Both the position numbers and the translations under genes were made by a program. Shown one piece after another: positions 1 to 10,265 of a stretch of 63,201 nt of DNA. The stretch comes from an uncultured Bacteroidales bacterium (GTDB taxonomy: Bacteria; Bacteroidota; Bacteroidia; Bacteroidales; CHK158-818): NCBI GenBank assembly GCA_949300615.1, contig CASGEW010000004.1, forward strand, positions 1-63,201, read 5' to 3'. How positions within the stretch are numbered: the first letter of the stretch is position 1; each line of letters begins with the position of its first letter. Under the pieces are notes generated by a model. The model made no database searches and had not been told where the DNA came from. It saw only the letters and a program-made list of their open reading frames with translations.

Positions 1-15
1 GACGCAAAGCGGACG

Positions 16-435
16 CTAAAAAGCAAGAACAATTAATGATGTTTTCAAGAACTGTTTCAACACGCCCATGAAACGTCGCTGGTTGGGGATATGTTCTATG
101 GTATCGCGAAGGAAAACCAGATCGAACAATCCGATATCCTGAGACGTTAGGTTATATATATCTTCGTAAATCAATTTGACTTTTTCGTGATTGGGATGGT
201 CGCTGAAAATTTTATTTCCCAGTTCTATTTTCCACTCCATCAAATCAACGCCTACACATTCGCATCCTTTGTCGAGAAACGGGGTTAGATTTCCCCCCTC
301 ACCGCAACCGATCTCCAATACCCGGGTTTGAGGCGTTATCGCCACAAAACGGGAAATATACGGAATTACATACGTTTGGGTCGTATAAATCTGTTCTCTG
401 AAATAGAGCTCTCTGTCGGTGTGTCGTTTTTGCAT
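16..435 (-). CDS. Class I SAM-dependent methyltransferase, C-terminally truncated
   Basis: The 139-residue product has a clear Rossmann methyltransferase start. Motif I (VLEIGCGEGG, residues 39-48) binds S-adenosylmethionine, an acidic residue ends strand 2 (GVD, 62-64), and motif IV-like FDLVFLRDTIEHI lies at 104-116. Family members usually run 220-280 residues. This one stops at residue 139, just where the 'LKPGG' turn and last three strands should follow; the end reads LKTSLIVLAF and then TAG. It is therefore probably broken, although only 15 bases lie beyond the stop. A TACCTTTG-type -7 element on the minus strand (503-510) fits as its promoter. The substrate cannot be inferred. Confidence 0.6.
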   Translation of the reverse strand: MQKRHTDRELYFREQIYTTQTYVIPYISRFVAITPQTRVLEIGCGEGGNLTPFLDKGCECVGVDLMEWKIELGNKIFSDHPNHEKVKLIYEDIYNLTSQDIGLFDLVFLRDTIEHIPNQRRFMGVLKQFLKTSLIVLAF

Positions 436-518
436 ATAAGCAGCAGATAAACGTTTTTTTTAATTATTCTATTATAAAGCAGGTTTTTATGCTACGCACA
501 AACAAAGGTACGTAAAAT

Positions 519-538
519 GCACGGACAGCTATCCGTGC
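519..538. terminator. Short hairpin downstream of rmuC
   Basis: A perfect 7-bp stem (GCACGGA / TCCGTGC) with a 6-nt loop lies 13 bases beyond the rmuC stop. On the minus strand it is followed by a short ATTTT stretch, so it is a weak intrinsic terminator candidate at the end of the crcB-rmuC transcript. The T-run is poor. Confidence 0.35.
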
Positions 539-551
539 GACAGAAACAAAT

Positions 552-1964
552 TCAATCTGTTTCGTCCTCCTCGGCCGGTTTCAAAGACGAAGGCAACTCT
601 TTTTTGGCCTTTACACCCAGTTTTATCAACTTCTGGGCCTGCCCTATCAGGTTACCACTACCCTCTTTAAGTTGGTTAAACGCTTCGTTATAACTTTTGG
701 AGGCATTTCCCAAATGTTTTCCTATCTCATTCATCTTCTCAACAAACCCTACGAATTTATCGTACAAACGAGCTCCTCGCTCTGCAATGTCAAGTGCATT
801 CTGGTTTTGTTGTTCGCGTTTCCAGAGATCCACTACCAGTTTCAACGCAGCAATAAGGTTGGTAGGACTGATCAACAAAACCCGTTTGGAGTAGGCGTAT
901 TGCCATAAATTAGGGTCTTTTTGCATCGCCACCAGATAGGCCGGTTCGTTAGGGATGAACATCATCACAAAATCCAACGATGCGACATGGTCCTGATAAT
1001 GTTTAGCCGCCAGTTCGTCGATATGGCTTTTGACGGAACGGATGTGTTCTGCCAACGCTTTTTCCAACTCGCCGGTATCTTCGGCATCAACATACCGCGT
1101 ATAGGCCGTCAAAGAGACTTTTGAATCAATAATGATCCGACGGTTATCGGGATAGACAACCATCACATCGGGACGCATCCGTTTCCCGTTTTCGTTCAAG
1201 ACGGGATGTCCCATATCGTCTGTCAAAGTCTCCTGTACAAAATATTGTTGATTTTTTGTCAGTCCCGACTTTTCGAGAATACTTTCCAGAATGACCTCTC
1301 CCCAATCGCCTTGTGTTTTGGAATCGCCTTTCAACGCTTTTGTCAGGTTATTGGCCTCTTGGCTGATCCGTTGGTTCAATTCGACCAACTCTTTGATACG
1401 GCTGTCCAGACTAAACCGTTCTTTCGACTCTTTATCGTAGGTCTCCTCTACTTTGGTTTTAAATTCTGACAATTTTTCTTGCAACGGAGCCAATATACGG
1501 TCTATGTTCTCTTTATTCAGTTCAGTAAAACGTTTACTCTTTTCTTCGAGAATGGTATTGGCCATCAACTTGAACTCGTTATTCATTTGTGTTCGGAGAT
1601 TCTCCATTTCAACTTGTTGTGTCTGCATTTTTTCCGCCAATGTACGATTCTCTGCGGCAAGCTCTATCGCTCTCCTGGCATGAGCTTCCCGATCAGCGAC
1701 TGTTTCGGCCAGACGTTCTTCCAATTTCTGACGGACTTCGTTGTTTTGTTCAGACTCCCGTTCCAACATATCGATCCGGGCCTCTGCCACAGCTTTTTCC
1801 TGATACCACCGAACGGAATCTTCTTTTAAACGAATCCGTTCAGCATCGTTCTCCTCCTGACGACGTTTCTGCTCTTGTTCCGCTCTTTTACGTACAAATA
1901 CATAGAGTACCAAGAATATGATACCAACCAATAATCCTACAATAAAATAAACGAACTCCATCAT
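552..1964 (-). CDS. rmuC: DNA recombination protein RmuC
   Basis: The 470-residue protein has an N-terminal membrane anchor (residues about 4-25). A long charged coiled coil follows (about 25-210), then the RmuC nuclease-like core with DWGE at 220-223, RPDVMV at 264-269 and DSKVS at 280-284. RmuC limits inversions and rearrangements at short inverted repeats and is predicted to be a PD-(D/E)xK-fold enzyme. The length and domain order are those of the family. The start overlaps the crcB stop by 4 nt, so the two are translationally coupled. A second ATG immediately after the first makes the exact start ambiguous by one codon. Confidence 0.93.
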   Translation of the reverse strand: MMEFVYFIVGLLVGIIFLVLYVFVRKRAEQEQKRRQEENDAERIRLKEDSVRWYQEKAVAEARIDMLERESEQNNEVRQKLEERLAETVADREAHARRAIELAAENRTLAEKMQTQQVEMENLRTQMNNEFKLMANTILEEKSKRFTELNKENIDRILAPLQEKLSEFKTKVEETYDKESKERFSLDSRIKELVELNQRISQEANNLTKALKGDSKTQGDWGEVILESILEKSGLTKNQQYFVQETLTDDMGHPVLNENGKRMRPDVMVVYPDNRRIIIDSKVSLTAYTRYVDAEDTGELEKALAEHIRSVKSHIDELAAKHYQDHVASLDFVMMFIPNEPAYLVAMQKDPNLWQYAYSKRVLLISPTNLIAALKLVVDLWKREQQNQNALDIAERGARLYDKFVGFVEKMNEIGKHLGNASKSYNEAFNQLKEGSGNLIGQAQKLIKLGVKAKKELPSSLKPAEEDETD

Positions 1965-2338
1965 TTTATTATCTGAACAATTTGTACACCAACATAAACG
2001 AACAACAATCCCAACGCAAAACTGGACAAGGCATACAAGGCCATGGTTCCAAAAGCGTTCTCTTTCAACAACGAAAGCGACTCTCCTGCAAAAGTAGAAA
2101 ACGTGGTAAAACTACCGCAAAAACCGATTATCAAAGCTGCCCGCCACCCTTCGGTAAACCAATCGGCCCGAGCAAATAACCCAATCAAAACTCCGATCAA
2201 AAGACACCCCGACAAATTTACTACCCAAGTAGCCAATGGAAAGGTAGATGTCCAATGTGATGCGATATAACGGGAAAGTAAATAACGGGAAACACTTCCC
2301 AAAAATCCTCCGGCACCTATACAAAATAACAGTTTCAT
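1961..2338 (-). CDS. crcB: Fluoride ion channel CrcB/Fluc
   Basis: The 125-residue inner-membrane protein has four predicted transmembrane helices. The family signatures are present: [13 protein letters not shown] near the N-terminus, the Asn of [11 protein letters not shown] (about residue 41), and the Phe/Thr/Ser track [12 protein letters not shown] (72-83) that lines the pore. Dimeric Fluc channels export fluoride and protect enolase and pyrophosphatase. The gene lies 21 nt after pyrC and overlaps rmuC, so it probably belongs to one pyrC-crcB-rmuC transcript. I saw no fluoride riboswitch in the 21-nt gap; any such control would have to lie further upstream. Confidence 0.93.
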   Translation of the reverse strand: MKLLFCIGAGGFLGSVSRYLLSRYIASHWTSTFPLATWVVNLSGCLLIGVLIGLFARADWFTEGWRAALIIGFCGSFTTFSTFAGESLSLLKENAFGTMALYALSSFALGLLFVYVGVQIVQIIK

Positions 2339-2359
2339 AAAAATCTTATATTAACCGGT

Positions 2360-3706
2360 TCAGACGTTGAAACGGAGCTCCTCTCCCCGACACGTTTGGT
2401 TCAACTCGCCATTTTCATACGCAATTACCCCGTTTACATAGGTTTGATATACGGTCGCCGGGAAGATATAACCCTCGAACGGAGACCATCCGCATTTCGA
2501 CAAGGTATTTTCTTGGGTTACGGTATAGGGGCGGTCGGGGTCTATCAATACCAAATCGGCGTAATAACCTTTTCGGATGTATCCCCGGTCCTGAATTTTA
2601 TATAACTGTGCCGGTGCATGACACATTTTTTCTACCATCTTTTCCAGAGTTATCTCTCCCTGCCGGCTTTTATCTATCATGGCCAACAACGAATGTTGCA
2701 ACAACGGGCCTCCGGATGCGGCTTTCAAACAAGAGCCCTGCTTTTCTGCCCACGTATGCGGGGCATGGTCAGTCGCTATCACATCAATGAGATTATTGTT
2801 TACCGCCTCGGTCAACGCTACGCGATCGCTCTCTTTTTTAATAGCCGGATTCCATTTGATACGATTACCCAACCGGGCATAGTCCGAATCGTTGAAGAAC
2901 AGATGATGTACGCAAACCTCTCCTGTTATTTTCTTTTCTTTCAGCGGTTTATTCTCAAACAACGAAATTTCCCGGGCCGTAGAAAGATGCAGTATATGTA
3001 ACCTGGCTCCCGTACGCGAGGCCAACGCTACGGCCTTTGCCGAAGATTGGTAACAAGCCTCCTCACTCCGAATTAAAGGGTGGAACGTTACGGGCAATTC
3101 TTCTCCATACTGCTTTATAAAACGCTCCCTGTTGGCCTTTATCACCGACTCCTCTTCACAATGCACGGCAATGAGCAGCGGAATTTCTGAAAAGATACGC
3201 TCCAAAGCGCGGGCATCATCGACCAACATATTTCCGGTAGAAGAACCCATAAATATCTTTATCCCACAGACACGGTGCGGATCGGCTTTTTTCAGTTCTT
3301 CCAAATTTTCATTTGTCGCACCCAAGTAAAAAGAGTAATTCGCCAAAGAGGTTTCGGCAGCCCGTTGAAATTTCCATTCCAGATTTTCAAGGGTTGTTGT
3401 TTGCGGAACAGTGTTGGGCATATCCATAAACGAGGTTACACCTCCGGCAACAGCCGCAGCAGATTCGCTTCCTATATCGCCTTTATGTGTCAATCCCGGT
3501 TCCCGAAAATGGACTTGATCGTCTATAATACCGGGTATCAACCATTTGCCCCGAGCATCCACAACCGCAGATACCGATTGTTCTACCTCTTGCGGCAACT
3601 CTCCCATATATATATCGGCAATTCTTTCGCCTACAAGCAAAAGCGAACCGGTATATCGTTCACCTTCGTTTATAATAAGGGCATTTTTTATAAGAGTCTT
3701 TTTCAT
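2360..3706 (-). CDS. pyrC: Dihydroorotase
   Basis: The 448-residue amidohydrolase catalyses the ring closure of carbamoyl aspartate to dihydroorotate in pyrimidine synthesis. Visible motifs are [10 protein letters not shown] (residues 62-71), the carboxylated-lysine region [25 protein letters not shown] and the late catalytic Asp in [10 protein letters not shown]. The usual metal motif is HxH; here it reads QVH, so the first ligand His is replaced by Gln, while the rest of the active site is intact. The length and REPG motif match the class I bacterial enzyme. The nearest upstream gene on this strand is the glycosyltransferase, about 110 nt away, with no clear terminator between them. Confidence 0.9.
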   Translation of the reverse strand: MKKTLIKNALIINEGERYTGSLLLVGERIADIYMGELPQEVEQSVSAVVDARGKWLIPGIIDDQVHFREPGLTHKGDIGSESAAAVAGGVTSFMDMPNTVPQTTTLENLEWKFQRAAETSLANYSFYLGATNENLEELKKADPHRVCGIKIFMGSSTGNMLVDDARALERIFSEIPLLIAVHCEEESVIKANRERFIKQYGEELPVTFHPLIRSEEACYQSSAKAVALASRTGARLHILHLSTAREISLFENKPLKEKKITGEVCVHHLFFNDSDYARLGNRIKWNPAIKKESDRVALTEAVNNNLIDVIATDHAPHTWAEKQGSCLKAASGGPLLQHSLLAMIDKSRQGEITLEKMVEKMCHAPAQLYKIQDRGYIRKGYYADLVLIDPDRPYTVTQENTLSKCGWSPFEGYIFPATVYQTYVNGVIAYENGELNQTCRGEELRFNV

Positions 3707-3818
3707 TTTGTCTCTTTTAATGAAACATCATAAATACAAAGGAACTCGAAAACAGAGACCCTGCCACGATTTCGTTGCTCGCGGGCGACAGACAATCCGC
3801 TTCAACAAAGGGATATTT

Positions 3819-4637
3819 TCAGTTCATTCCTTCTCTTGCCAACGATCGTTTCTTCACGCTATTGCGATTCAATCTTTTTTTCGGATATTTCTTAAACCAA
3901 CTGCCTACGGCCAGGCTTATTACACCGAATACAGCCTCTCCAAATATGGACGAATTCATTTTGCTTACCCCCAAACGTCTGTTAATAAATATAATAGGAA
4001 CTTCTATCAACTTGAATCCACATTTGGAAGCGGTAAACTTCATCTCAATCTGAAAAGCATATCCCTTGAAACGAATTTTATCCAGATCGATGGCTTCGAG
4101 CACATCACGCCGGTAACAGACAAAACCGGCTGTTGTATCGGCAATTTTCATTCCGGTAATCAGCCGTACATACTTGGAAGCAAAATAGGACATAACCACC
4201 CTACCCATGGGCCAGTTTACAACATTTACTCCCGAAATATACCGCGAACCGATAGCCATATCCGCCCCGTCGCTTATACACGCATCCAACAGACGAGGCA
4301 AATCTTCCGGATTATGGGAGAAATCGGCATCCATCTCAAAAATATACTCATAACCGTTTTCTATGGCCCACTTGAAACCGGTGATGTACGCCGTTCCCAG
4401 TCCCAACTTGCCGGCCCTCTCTATCAAAAAGAGCGCGTCGGAAAACTCTTGCTGCAAAGTCTTTACAATAGATGCCGTCCCATCGGGGGAACCATCGTCT
4501 ATGATCAAGATATGAAAGTGTTCTCCCTGACAAAATACAGAACGAATGATGTCCTCTACATTCTCTTTTTCATTGTATGTCGGTATGATGACCAGACAAG
4601 GTTGAACTTCCGATATGTTTTCGTCCCGTATCAACAT
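3819..4637 (-). CDS. Polyprenol-phosphate mannose synthase-like GT2 glycosyltransferase
   Basis: The 272-residue GT-A fold enzyme has the DPM1 signatures: PTYNEKENV near residue 19, DDGSPDGT, and the metal-binding IFEMDADFSHNPEDLP. It lacks the C-terminal membrane domain of GtrB/ArnC proteins and ends in a basic tail, like soluble bacterial polyprenol monophosphomannose synthases. It probably transfers a sugar from a nucleotide donor to undecaprenyl phosphate at the inner face of the membrane, for periplasmic glycosylation. The donor is uncertain. The start used may be a few codons upstream of the real one, since the fold begins at PCLVIIP. A minus-strand TATATTTG element at 4660-4667 is a plausible -7. 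Confidence 0.85.
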   Translation of the reverse strand: MLIRDENISEVQPCLVIIPTYNEKENVEDIIRSVFCQGEHFHILIIDDGSPDGTASIVKTLQQEFSDALFLIERAGKLGLGTAYITGFKWAIENGYEYIFEMDADFSHNPEDLPRLLDACISDGADMAIGSRYISGVNVVNWPMGRVVMSYFASKYVRLITGMKIADTTAGFVCYRRDVLEAIDLDKIRFKGYAFQIEMKFTASKCGFKLIEVPIIFINRRLGVSKMNSSIFGEAVFGVISLAVGSWFKKYPKKRLNRNSVKKRSLAREGMN

Positions 4638-4719
4638 AAATTAATGATTAATTTGTTTTCAAATATACGATATTTTAAAGGATTTAGCCGAATTGATTCC
4701 ATTTTTTACCGAAAAAAAG

Positions 4720-4727
4720 TATTTTTG
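4720..4727 (+). promoter_or_regulatory. Candidate -7 element for mfd (TATTTTTG)
   Basis: It matches the Bacteroidetes sigma-ABfr -7 consensus TAnnTTTG and lies 44 nt before the mfd start. A TTG at 4693 is 24 nt upstream, slightly farther than the usual spacing, so the -33 is weak. Confidence 0.4.
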
Positions 4728-4771
4728 CGTTCGTTTTTATCCTCTTAGGGCAATAAATCTGACAATAAGAA

Positions 4772-7700
4772 ATGACTATATCCGAGCTTTCCCATATATT
4801 TAACACCTCTGTTCGGCAATCGGCTCTATTCAAATTACTAAAAAACGATCAAGTAAGTACCATTCACTTGCAAGGGTTGCAAGGGTCGGCACTGGCACTG
4901 GCACTATCGCCGCTGCTCGAAACAGGAAACCAGTTCGTATTTATTGCCAACGACTTGGAAGAGGCCGGATATTTGTATCACGACCTGGTACAGATAAACG
5001 GAGAACAAAAAATTCTCTTTTTCCCATCTGCTTACAAACGACAGATCAAATACGGGCAATTAGACCCTTCGAACGAAATACTCCGGACAGAGACCCTCAA
5101 TCGGTTAAGCCAGTATTCAGGCAGCATCCTGGTCATTACATATCCCGAAGCCCTGGCCGAAAAAGTAGTATCGAACCAGTTACTGACTAAAAAGACATTG
5201 TCTCTCTCCTCGGGAGAGAAAGTGAGCAGTACGTTTGTGGCCGATGTATTGTTTGAATATGGGTTTGAACGGGTAGATTATGTGTATGAACCGGGACAAT
5301 ACGCCGTAAGAGGAAGTATTCTCGATGTTTTCTCCTTTTCAAACGACTACCCGTACCGCATTGATTTTTTCGGAGATGAAATAGATAGTATCCGTACGTT
5401 TGAAATCGAGACGCAACTTTCAAAAGAACGGTTATCCCAGATCTGCATCATCCCGGATGTTTCGCAAGAGAGCGTATCGGGGGTCTCGTTACTGGACTTC
5501 ATTCAACCATCCGTCATACTCGGATGCCGAGACCTTACGTGGGTGGTAGAACGTATTGCCGGGATAGCCTCAGAGACCATCTCGTCCCAGCTGCTGATCT
5601 CGGAAGACGGCGATACAAAAGCCATGGAAAAGATCATCGACCCGGAACTGTTCAAACGAAAAATTTTCAATTTCCGGCGTATCGACTTCGGGGCCAACAG
5701 CCCCTCGGCATCACCGGCGATCATCCGGATGAATTGCTCGGCCCAACCTATTTTCCACAAAAATTTCGACCTGGTCAGCGAAACCCTTCACAAATATGCA
5801 GACGACGGCTACAAGATATATATCCTCAGCGACAGTCCCAAACAGATTGAACGCATCCAAACCATTTTCGACGACAGAAACGACAACATCGTATTCACGC
5901 CCGTGGATAAAACCCTGCACGAAGGATTTACCGACCACGACCTGAAATGCTGTTTCTTTACCGACCACCAGATATTCAACCGTTTTCACAAATACAACCT
6001 GAAAAGCGAAAAAGCCCGTTCCGGGAAACTGGCTCTTTCGTTGAAAGAGTTGAAACAGTTTGAGATAGGCGATTATATCGTACACATCGACCACGGTATC
6101 GGGAAATTCGGAGGATTGGTAAGAACCGAAATAAACGGGAAAATGCAAGAGGTGGTCAAACTCGTCTTCCTGAACGACGATATTCTGTTCGTAAGCCTAC
6201 ATGCCCTGCACAAACTATCCAAATACCGGGCCAAAGAGGGAGAAGCTCCACGCATCAACAAATTGGGTTCCGGAGCTTGGGAGCGGATGAAAGAGAAGAC
6301 CAAGAGCAAAATAAAAGACATTGCCCGAGACCTCATCTTATTATACGCCAAACGTAAACAGGAAAAAGGATTTGCCTACTCTCCCGATTCGTACCTGCAA
6401 CAGGAGTTGGAAGCCTCGTTCGTTTACGAAGATACGCCCGACCAGTTGAAATCTACGCAAGAGGTCAAACACGACATGGAAAGCGAACAACCCATGGACA
6501 GGCTCATTTGCGGAGATGTCGGTTTCGGCAAAACGGAAATCGCCATACGAGCTGCCTTTAAAGCGGTAACCGACAACAAACAGGTGGCCATATTGGTCCC
6601 GACAACCGTATTGGCTTTTCAACACTATAAAACGTTCAGCGACCGATTAAAAGATTTTCCCGTAACCATCGAATATTTAAGTCGCGCCCGTAAAGCATCG
6701 GACGTTAAAACAATTCTGAAACAGTTGCCAGAGGGGAAACCCGATATTATCATCGGTACACACCGCCTTATCGGAAAAGATGTCAAGTTTAAAGATTTAG
6801 GGCTGCTTATCATAGACGAAGAACAGAAATTCGGCGTATCGGTAAAAGAGAAACTTAAACAGCTGAAAGTAAACGTGGATACACTCACCATGTCGGCAAC
6901 TCCCATCCCCCGGACACTGCAATTCTCGCTTATGGGAGCCCGTGACCTATCGGTCATAACCACCCCTCCCCCCAACCGCTATCCCATACAAACCGAAGTA
7001 CACGGGTTCAACGAAGATATTATCCGCGAAGCCGTTAACTTCGAGATGAGCCGGAATGGGCAGGTATTTATCGTCAATAACCGTATCCAGCAACTGAACG
7101 AACTGGCCGACACCGTCCATCGCCTGGTACCGGATGCCCGTATCTGTATCGGACACGGACAAATGGAATCGGAGAAACTGGAACAGGTAATCATGGATTT
7201 CACCAACTACGATTACGACGTATTGGTAGCCACCACCATCATCGAATCGGGAATCGATATACCCAACACCAATACCATCATCATCAACAACGCCCAGAAT
7301 TTCGGATTGAGCGAACTGCACCAACTGCGCGGCCGGGTGGGCCGAAGCAACAAAAAGGCGTTCTGTTACCTGCTGGTACCCCCTTTGCGTACACTGACTG
7401 TCGAAGCTCGGCGAAGGTTACAAGCTATCGAGAGTTTTTCAGACTTGGGAAGCGGCATACACATTGCCATGCAGGACCTCGACATCCGGGGAGCAGGAAA
7501 CCTGTTGGGAGCCGAACAAAGCGGATTCATCGCAGATTTAGGATATGAAACTTATCAGAAAATCTTAAACGAAGCGGTAACAGAACTCAAAAACGACGAA
7601 TTCAGCGACCTCTACCGAAACGAAAACGACCGGCAGGAGCAGATGCCCGGATATGTATCCGAGTGCATCGTGGAATCGGACCTGGAACTGTTATTCCCGA

Positions 7701-8119
7701 ACAACTATATTCCCAACGACTCCGAACGTATCTCCCTCTACCAGCAACTGGACGAAATGGAACGGGAAACGGATATAAAAAGATTTGCCGAACAATTGGA
7801 AGACCGCTTCGGTCGTATCCCCCACGAAGGCAGAGAGTTGATACGTGTCGTTACGTTACGGCGATTAGGCAAGCTGTTAGGGTTGGAAAAAATCGCGTTG
7901 AAACAGGGGAAAATGTACCTATATTTTATCAACGACGAAAAAAGCGGTTATTTCCAATCGCAACCATTCGGAAAGATTCTCTTCTATTTACAGCATCACG
8001 CCCGTATGTGCAAACTGAGAGAGATGAAAGGAAAACGATCCATGGCGATCGACGGCGTAAACAGCGTCGAAACGGCGGTCTCCATCCTGCAAGAGATATT
8101 GGCAAACGAAGCCATTTGA
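4772..8119 (+). CDS. mfd: Transcription-repair coupling factor Mfd
   Basis: The 1115-residue protein has the full Mfd architecture. A UvrB-homology module lies in the first third. The CarD-like RNA polymerase interaction domain starts near residue 430 (GDYIVHIDHGIGKFGG). The helicase has Walker A GFGKTE near 580 and IIDEEQKFG near 680. The RecG-like motor has GRVGRS and RGAGNLLG, and the C-terminal TRCF domain is present. Mfd pushes stalled RNA polymerase off lesions and recruits UvrA. The length is normal for Bacteroidetes. The gene is isolated on the plus strand, divergent from the glycosyltransferase. Confidence 0.97.
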   Translation: MTISELSHIFNTSVRQSALFKLLKNDQVSTIHLQGLQGSALALALSPLLETGNQFVFIANDLEEAGYLYHDLVQINGEQKILFFPSAYKRQIKYGQLDPSNEILRTETLNRLSQYSGSILVITYPEALAEKVVSNQLLTKKTLSLSSGEKVSSTFVADVLFEYGFERVDYVYEPGQYAVRGSILDVFSFSNDYPYRIDFFGDEIDSIRTFEIETQLSKERLSQICIIPDVSQESVSGVSLLDFIQPSVILGCRDLTWVVERIAGIASETISSQLLISEDGDTKAMEKIIDPELFKRKIFNFRRIDFGANSPSASPAIIRMNCSAQPIFHKNFDLVSETLHKYADDGYKIYILSDSPKQIERIQTIFDDRNDNIVFTPVDKTLHEGFTDHDLKCCFFTDHQIFNRFHKYNLKSEKARSGKLALSLKELKQFEIGDYIVHIDHGIGKFGGLVRTEINGKMQEVVKLVFLNDDILFVSLHALHKLSKYRAKEGEAPRINKLGSGAWERMKEKTKSKIKDIARDLILLYAKRKQEKGFAYSPDSYLQQELEASFVYEDTPDQLKSTQEVKHDMESEQPMDRLICGDVGFGKTEIAIRAAFKAVTDNKQVAILVPTTVLAFQHYKTFSDRLKDFPVTIEYLSRARKASDVKTILKQLPEGKPDIIIGTHRLIGKDVKFKDLGLLIIDEEQKFGVSVKEKLKQLKVNVDTLTMSATPIPRTLQFSLMGARDLSVITTPPPNRYPIQTEVHGFNEDIIREAVNFEMSRNGQVFIVNNRIQQLNELADTVHRLVPDARICIGHGQMESEKLEQVIMDFTNYDYDVLVATTIIESGIDIPNTNTIIINNAQNFGLSELHQLRGRVGRSNKKAFCYLLVPPLRTLTVEARRRLQAIESFSDLGSGIHIAMQDLDIRGAGNLLGAEQSGFIADLGYETYQKILNEAVTELKNDEFSDLYRNENDRQEQMPGYVSECIVESDLELLFPNNYIPNDSERISLYQQLDEMERETDIKRFAEQLEDRFGRIPHEGRELIRVVTLRRLGKLLGLEKIALKQGKMYLYFINDEKSGYFQSQPFGKILFYLQHHARMCKLREMKGKRSMAIDGVNSVETAVSILQEILANEAI

Positions 8120-8225
8120 GACAAACGACTCGATTAATTCATTGGAGATGAGAAACAAGAATAATCGTTTGCCCGATTTCTTCTAAAAAAGAGAAAAAAC
8201 AGCAGACGATGCGCCATTCTTTTTA

Positions 8226-8233
8226 TACTTTTG
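8226..8233 (+). promoter_or_regulatory. Candidate -7 element for the EamA transporter (TACTTTTG)
   Basis: A perfect TAnnTTTG element lies 21 nt before the ATG at 8255, so transcription would start only about 15 nt upstream of the gene. I do not see a convincing TTTG -33 at the right spacing. Confidence 0.5.
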
Positions 8234-8254
8234 CGGGCAAATTTTCGACAAACG

Positions 8255-9193
8255 ATGAACGTAAAAGCCAAAGGTTATATTTTGGGGACGATTGCCGCAG
8301 CCACGTACGGTATGAATCCGCTCTTTGCCCTACCGTTATACAAGGATGGAATGAATCCCGATTCTGTCCTGTTTTTCAGGTATTTGTTTGCCATCCCACT
8401 ATTAGGAATCATGATTAAAGCCCGACGAAGAGATTTTAAAATAAACAGAAAAGAGATTTTTCCGCTGTCCATATTCGGCATATTGATGTCCATCTCTTCG
8501 CTCACGCTATTTCAAAGTTACAACTATATGGATGCCGGTATCGCATCGACACTGCTATTTATCTATCCCATCTTGGTGGCATTGATCATGGCTTTTGTCT
8601 TCAAAGAGAGGTTGACCCTGCAAACGGCACTGTGTATCCTGTTGGCCGTAGGAGGCATCGGGCTCTTATATAAAAACAGCGACGGTTCTACACTCAGCCT
8701 GACAGGTACGGCCCTGGTATTCGCCTCTTCGCTTTCGTATGCCATCTACCTGGTAGGAATCAACCAAAACTCTTTAAAGAGTATGGCGACTCTGAAAGTT
8801 ACCTTCTATGTGTTGCTTTTCGGCCTGACACTGTTCATCGCAAGGCTGTACATCAACGACAACCTTACCCTGCCCAACGAATGGTACTTATGGGGAAATT
8901 TGTTGGCTCTGGCCCTCTTCCCTACCGCTATCTCCTTCGTCTGTACGACGGGGGCCATCCAATACATCGGTTCTACTCCTACCGCTATATTGGGTGCCTT
9001 GGAACCGGTTACCGCCATTTTTTTCGGGATAACGGTATTTGGCGAAACCCTCACTCTTCGAGAATCTACCGGTCTGGTATTGATTATTGTTGCTGTTACG
9101 TTTGTTATTGCAGGAAGCAATATCACGGTACACCTGACCCGTTTCAGGAAAATGTTCCCGAAACTCCCCCTAAGGCGCAAAAAACAAAGTTGA
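8255..9193 (+). CDS. EamA-family (DMT superfamily) transporter
   Basis: The 312-residue protein is almost entirely hydrophobic, with about ten transmembrane helices in two EamA repeats. The first begins GYILGTIAAATYGMNPLFA and the second GTALVFASSLSYAIYLVG. The PTAILGALEPVTAIFFG segment near the end is typical. Members of this superfamily export small metabolites or amino acids; the substrate cannot be predicted. I chose the ATG at 8255 over the upstream TTG at 8231 because the TTG overlaps the -7 element and adds a polar extension not expected in the family. The C-terminus ends in a basic cytosolic tail (RRKKQS). Confidence 0.88.
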   Translation: MNVKAKGYILGTIAAATYGMNPLFALPLYKDGMNPDSVLFFRYLFAIPLLGIMIKARRRDFKINRKEIFPLSIFGILMSISSLTLFQSYNYMDAGIASTLLFIYPILVALIMAFVFKERLTLQTALCILLAVGGIGLLYKNSDGSTLSLTGTALVFASSLSYAIYLVGINQNSLKSMATLKVTFYVLLFGLTLFIARLYINDNLTLPNEWYLWGNLLALALFPTAISFVCTTGAIQYIGSTPTAILGALEPVTAIFFGITVFGETLTLRESTGLVLIIVAVTFVIAGSNITVHLTRFRKMFPKLPLRRKKQS

Positions 9194-9253
9194 TTTCCTC
9201 GACAATATTTCCGGCCCACCGAAAAGAACATTTCCGGCAGACAGACCAACCGG

Positions 9254-10243
9254 TCAGAAATCCCTTTCGTTGGCCATATTCCAAAGATTCAGATAGGCCG
9301 ATTTTATAATATCCACGGCTTTGGGATAATTTATTTTATCGGCATGATCCGAGGGTTTGTGATAATCCGGATGCCCGTTGGTATGGTACCAGATAATGGG
9401 TATCTCTTTTCGGGCAAAAGAGGCATTGTCGCTCCCGCCTACCGGCTTGTCCCACGGACGATACTCCGGTGTCAACTTCAAATCGTATCTTTGAATATGG
9501 CTTTTCATCCACGTTTCAAACGCGGGATGGCTCTCAGTATAAAAATAGACAACATGGGTCTGTACCGCTTCGTCGGTATTACGACCTATCATGTCAAAAT
9601 TCAAATAACCCTTGATTTTGGTCGGATCGGGAAATACAGAGACAAAATAGGCTGAGCCCAAAAGCCCCCGCTCCTCTCCGTCCCAGAAAGCAAAAAGGAC
9701 CGTTCGTTCAGGTTGCTGACCGGTTGCCAGAAATGCTTTGGCAATTTGCAAAACAGCCGATACTCCCGAAGCATTGTCGTCCGCCCCGTTATACAGGGAA
9801 TCGCCGTTCACGGCCTTGTCAATACCCAAATGATCGTAATGCGCCCCTACGATAACATACTCGTCGCTGAGCCTACCGGGGATACAAGCGATGATGTTAC
9901 GCATCTCTACCGGGACACCTCCCGATTGCAAAAGAGAGTCGCGCTTCGCCGGATTCACAGAATAGCGATTTGTCTTTTCACTTTTTATCGCCTCGAAAGG
10001 CTGGTAATATGAATCTTTCCATGCTGAAACACCCATATCGTCCAAAAGAGAGACGATATAAGCCGCTGCAATCTTTCCTCCCCAAGAACCGGCCGCACGG
10101 CCTTCCAACAAATCATCGGCTAAAAAAGAGATTTGTGATCTGACTGAATTTTCGGTTATGGTCTCCAAGCCCTTATCTACCTGGGCCATTCCCCCGATAC
10201 GACAGAGGAAGAGAAATAGCACTACAAGGATATAGTTTTTCAT
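9254..10243 (-). CDS. M28-family zinc aminopeptidase, exported
   Basis: The 329-residue product begins MKNYILVVLFLFLCRIGGMAQ, a signal peptide. The M28 co-catalytic zinc motifs follow in order: GAHYDHLG, NGADDNASG, the catalytic/ligand Glu pair in WDGEERGLLGS, NFDMIGRN and a late His in HPDYHKPSDHAD. These give the usual two-zinc site with two His, Asp, Glu and a bridging Asp. The enzyme probably trims N-terminal residues from peptides in the periplasm or outside the cell. An in-frame ATG 15 codons upstream (10286-10288) was rejected because it would precede the signal peptide and overlap the promoter. Confidence 0.92.
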   Translation of the reverse strand: MKNYILVVLFLFLCRIGGMAQVDKGLETITENSVRSQISFLADDLLEGRAAGSWGGKIAAAYIVSLLDDMGVSAWKDSYYQPFEAIKSEKTNRYSVNPAKRDSLLQSGGVPVEMRNIIACIPGRLSDEYVIVGAHYDHLGIDKAVNGDSLYNGADDNASGVSAVLQIAKAFLATGQQPERTVLFAFWDGEERGLLGSAYFVSVFPDPTKIKGYLNFDMIGRNTDEAVQTHVVYFYTESHPAFETWMKSHIQRYDLKLTPEYRPWDKPVGGSDNASFARKEIPIIWYHTNGHPDYHKPSDHADKINYPKAVDIIKSAYLNLWNMANERDF

Positions 10244-10265
10244 TGCGGCGAGTATTAAATTATCA

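Noticed and set aside
3546..4748. A 400-codon plus-strand frame opposite the DPM-like glycosyltransferase and pyrC
   Set aside because: It is antisense to two confident genes and has the biased composition of a shadow frame.
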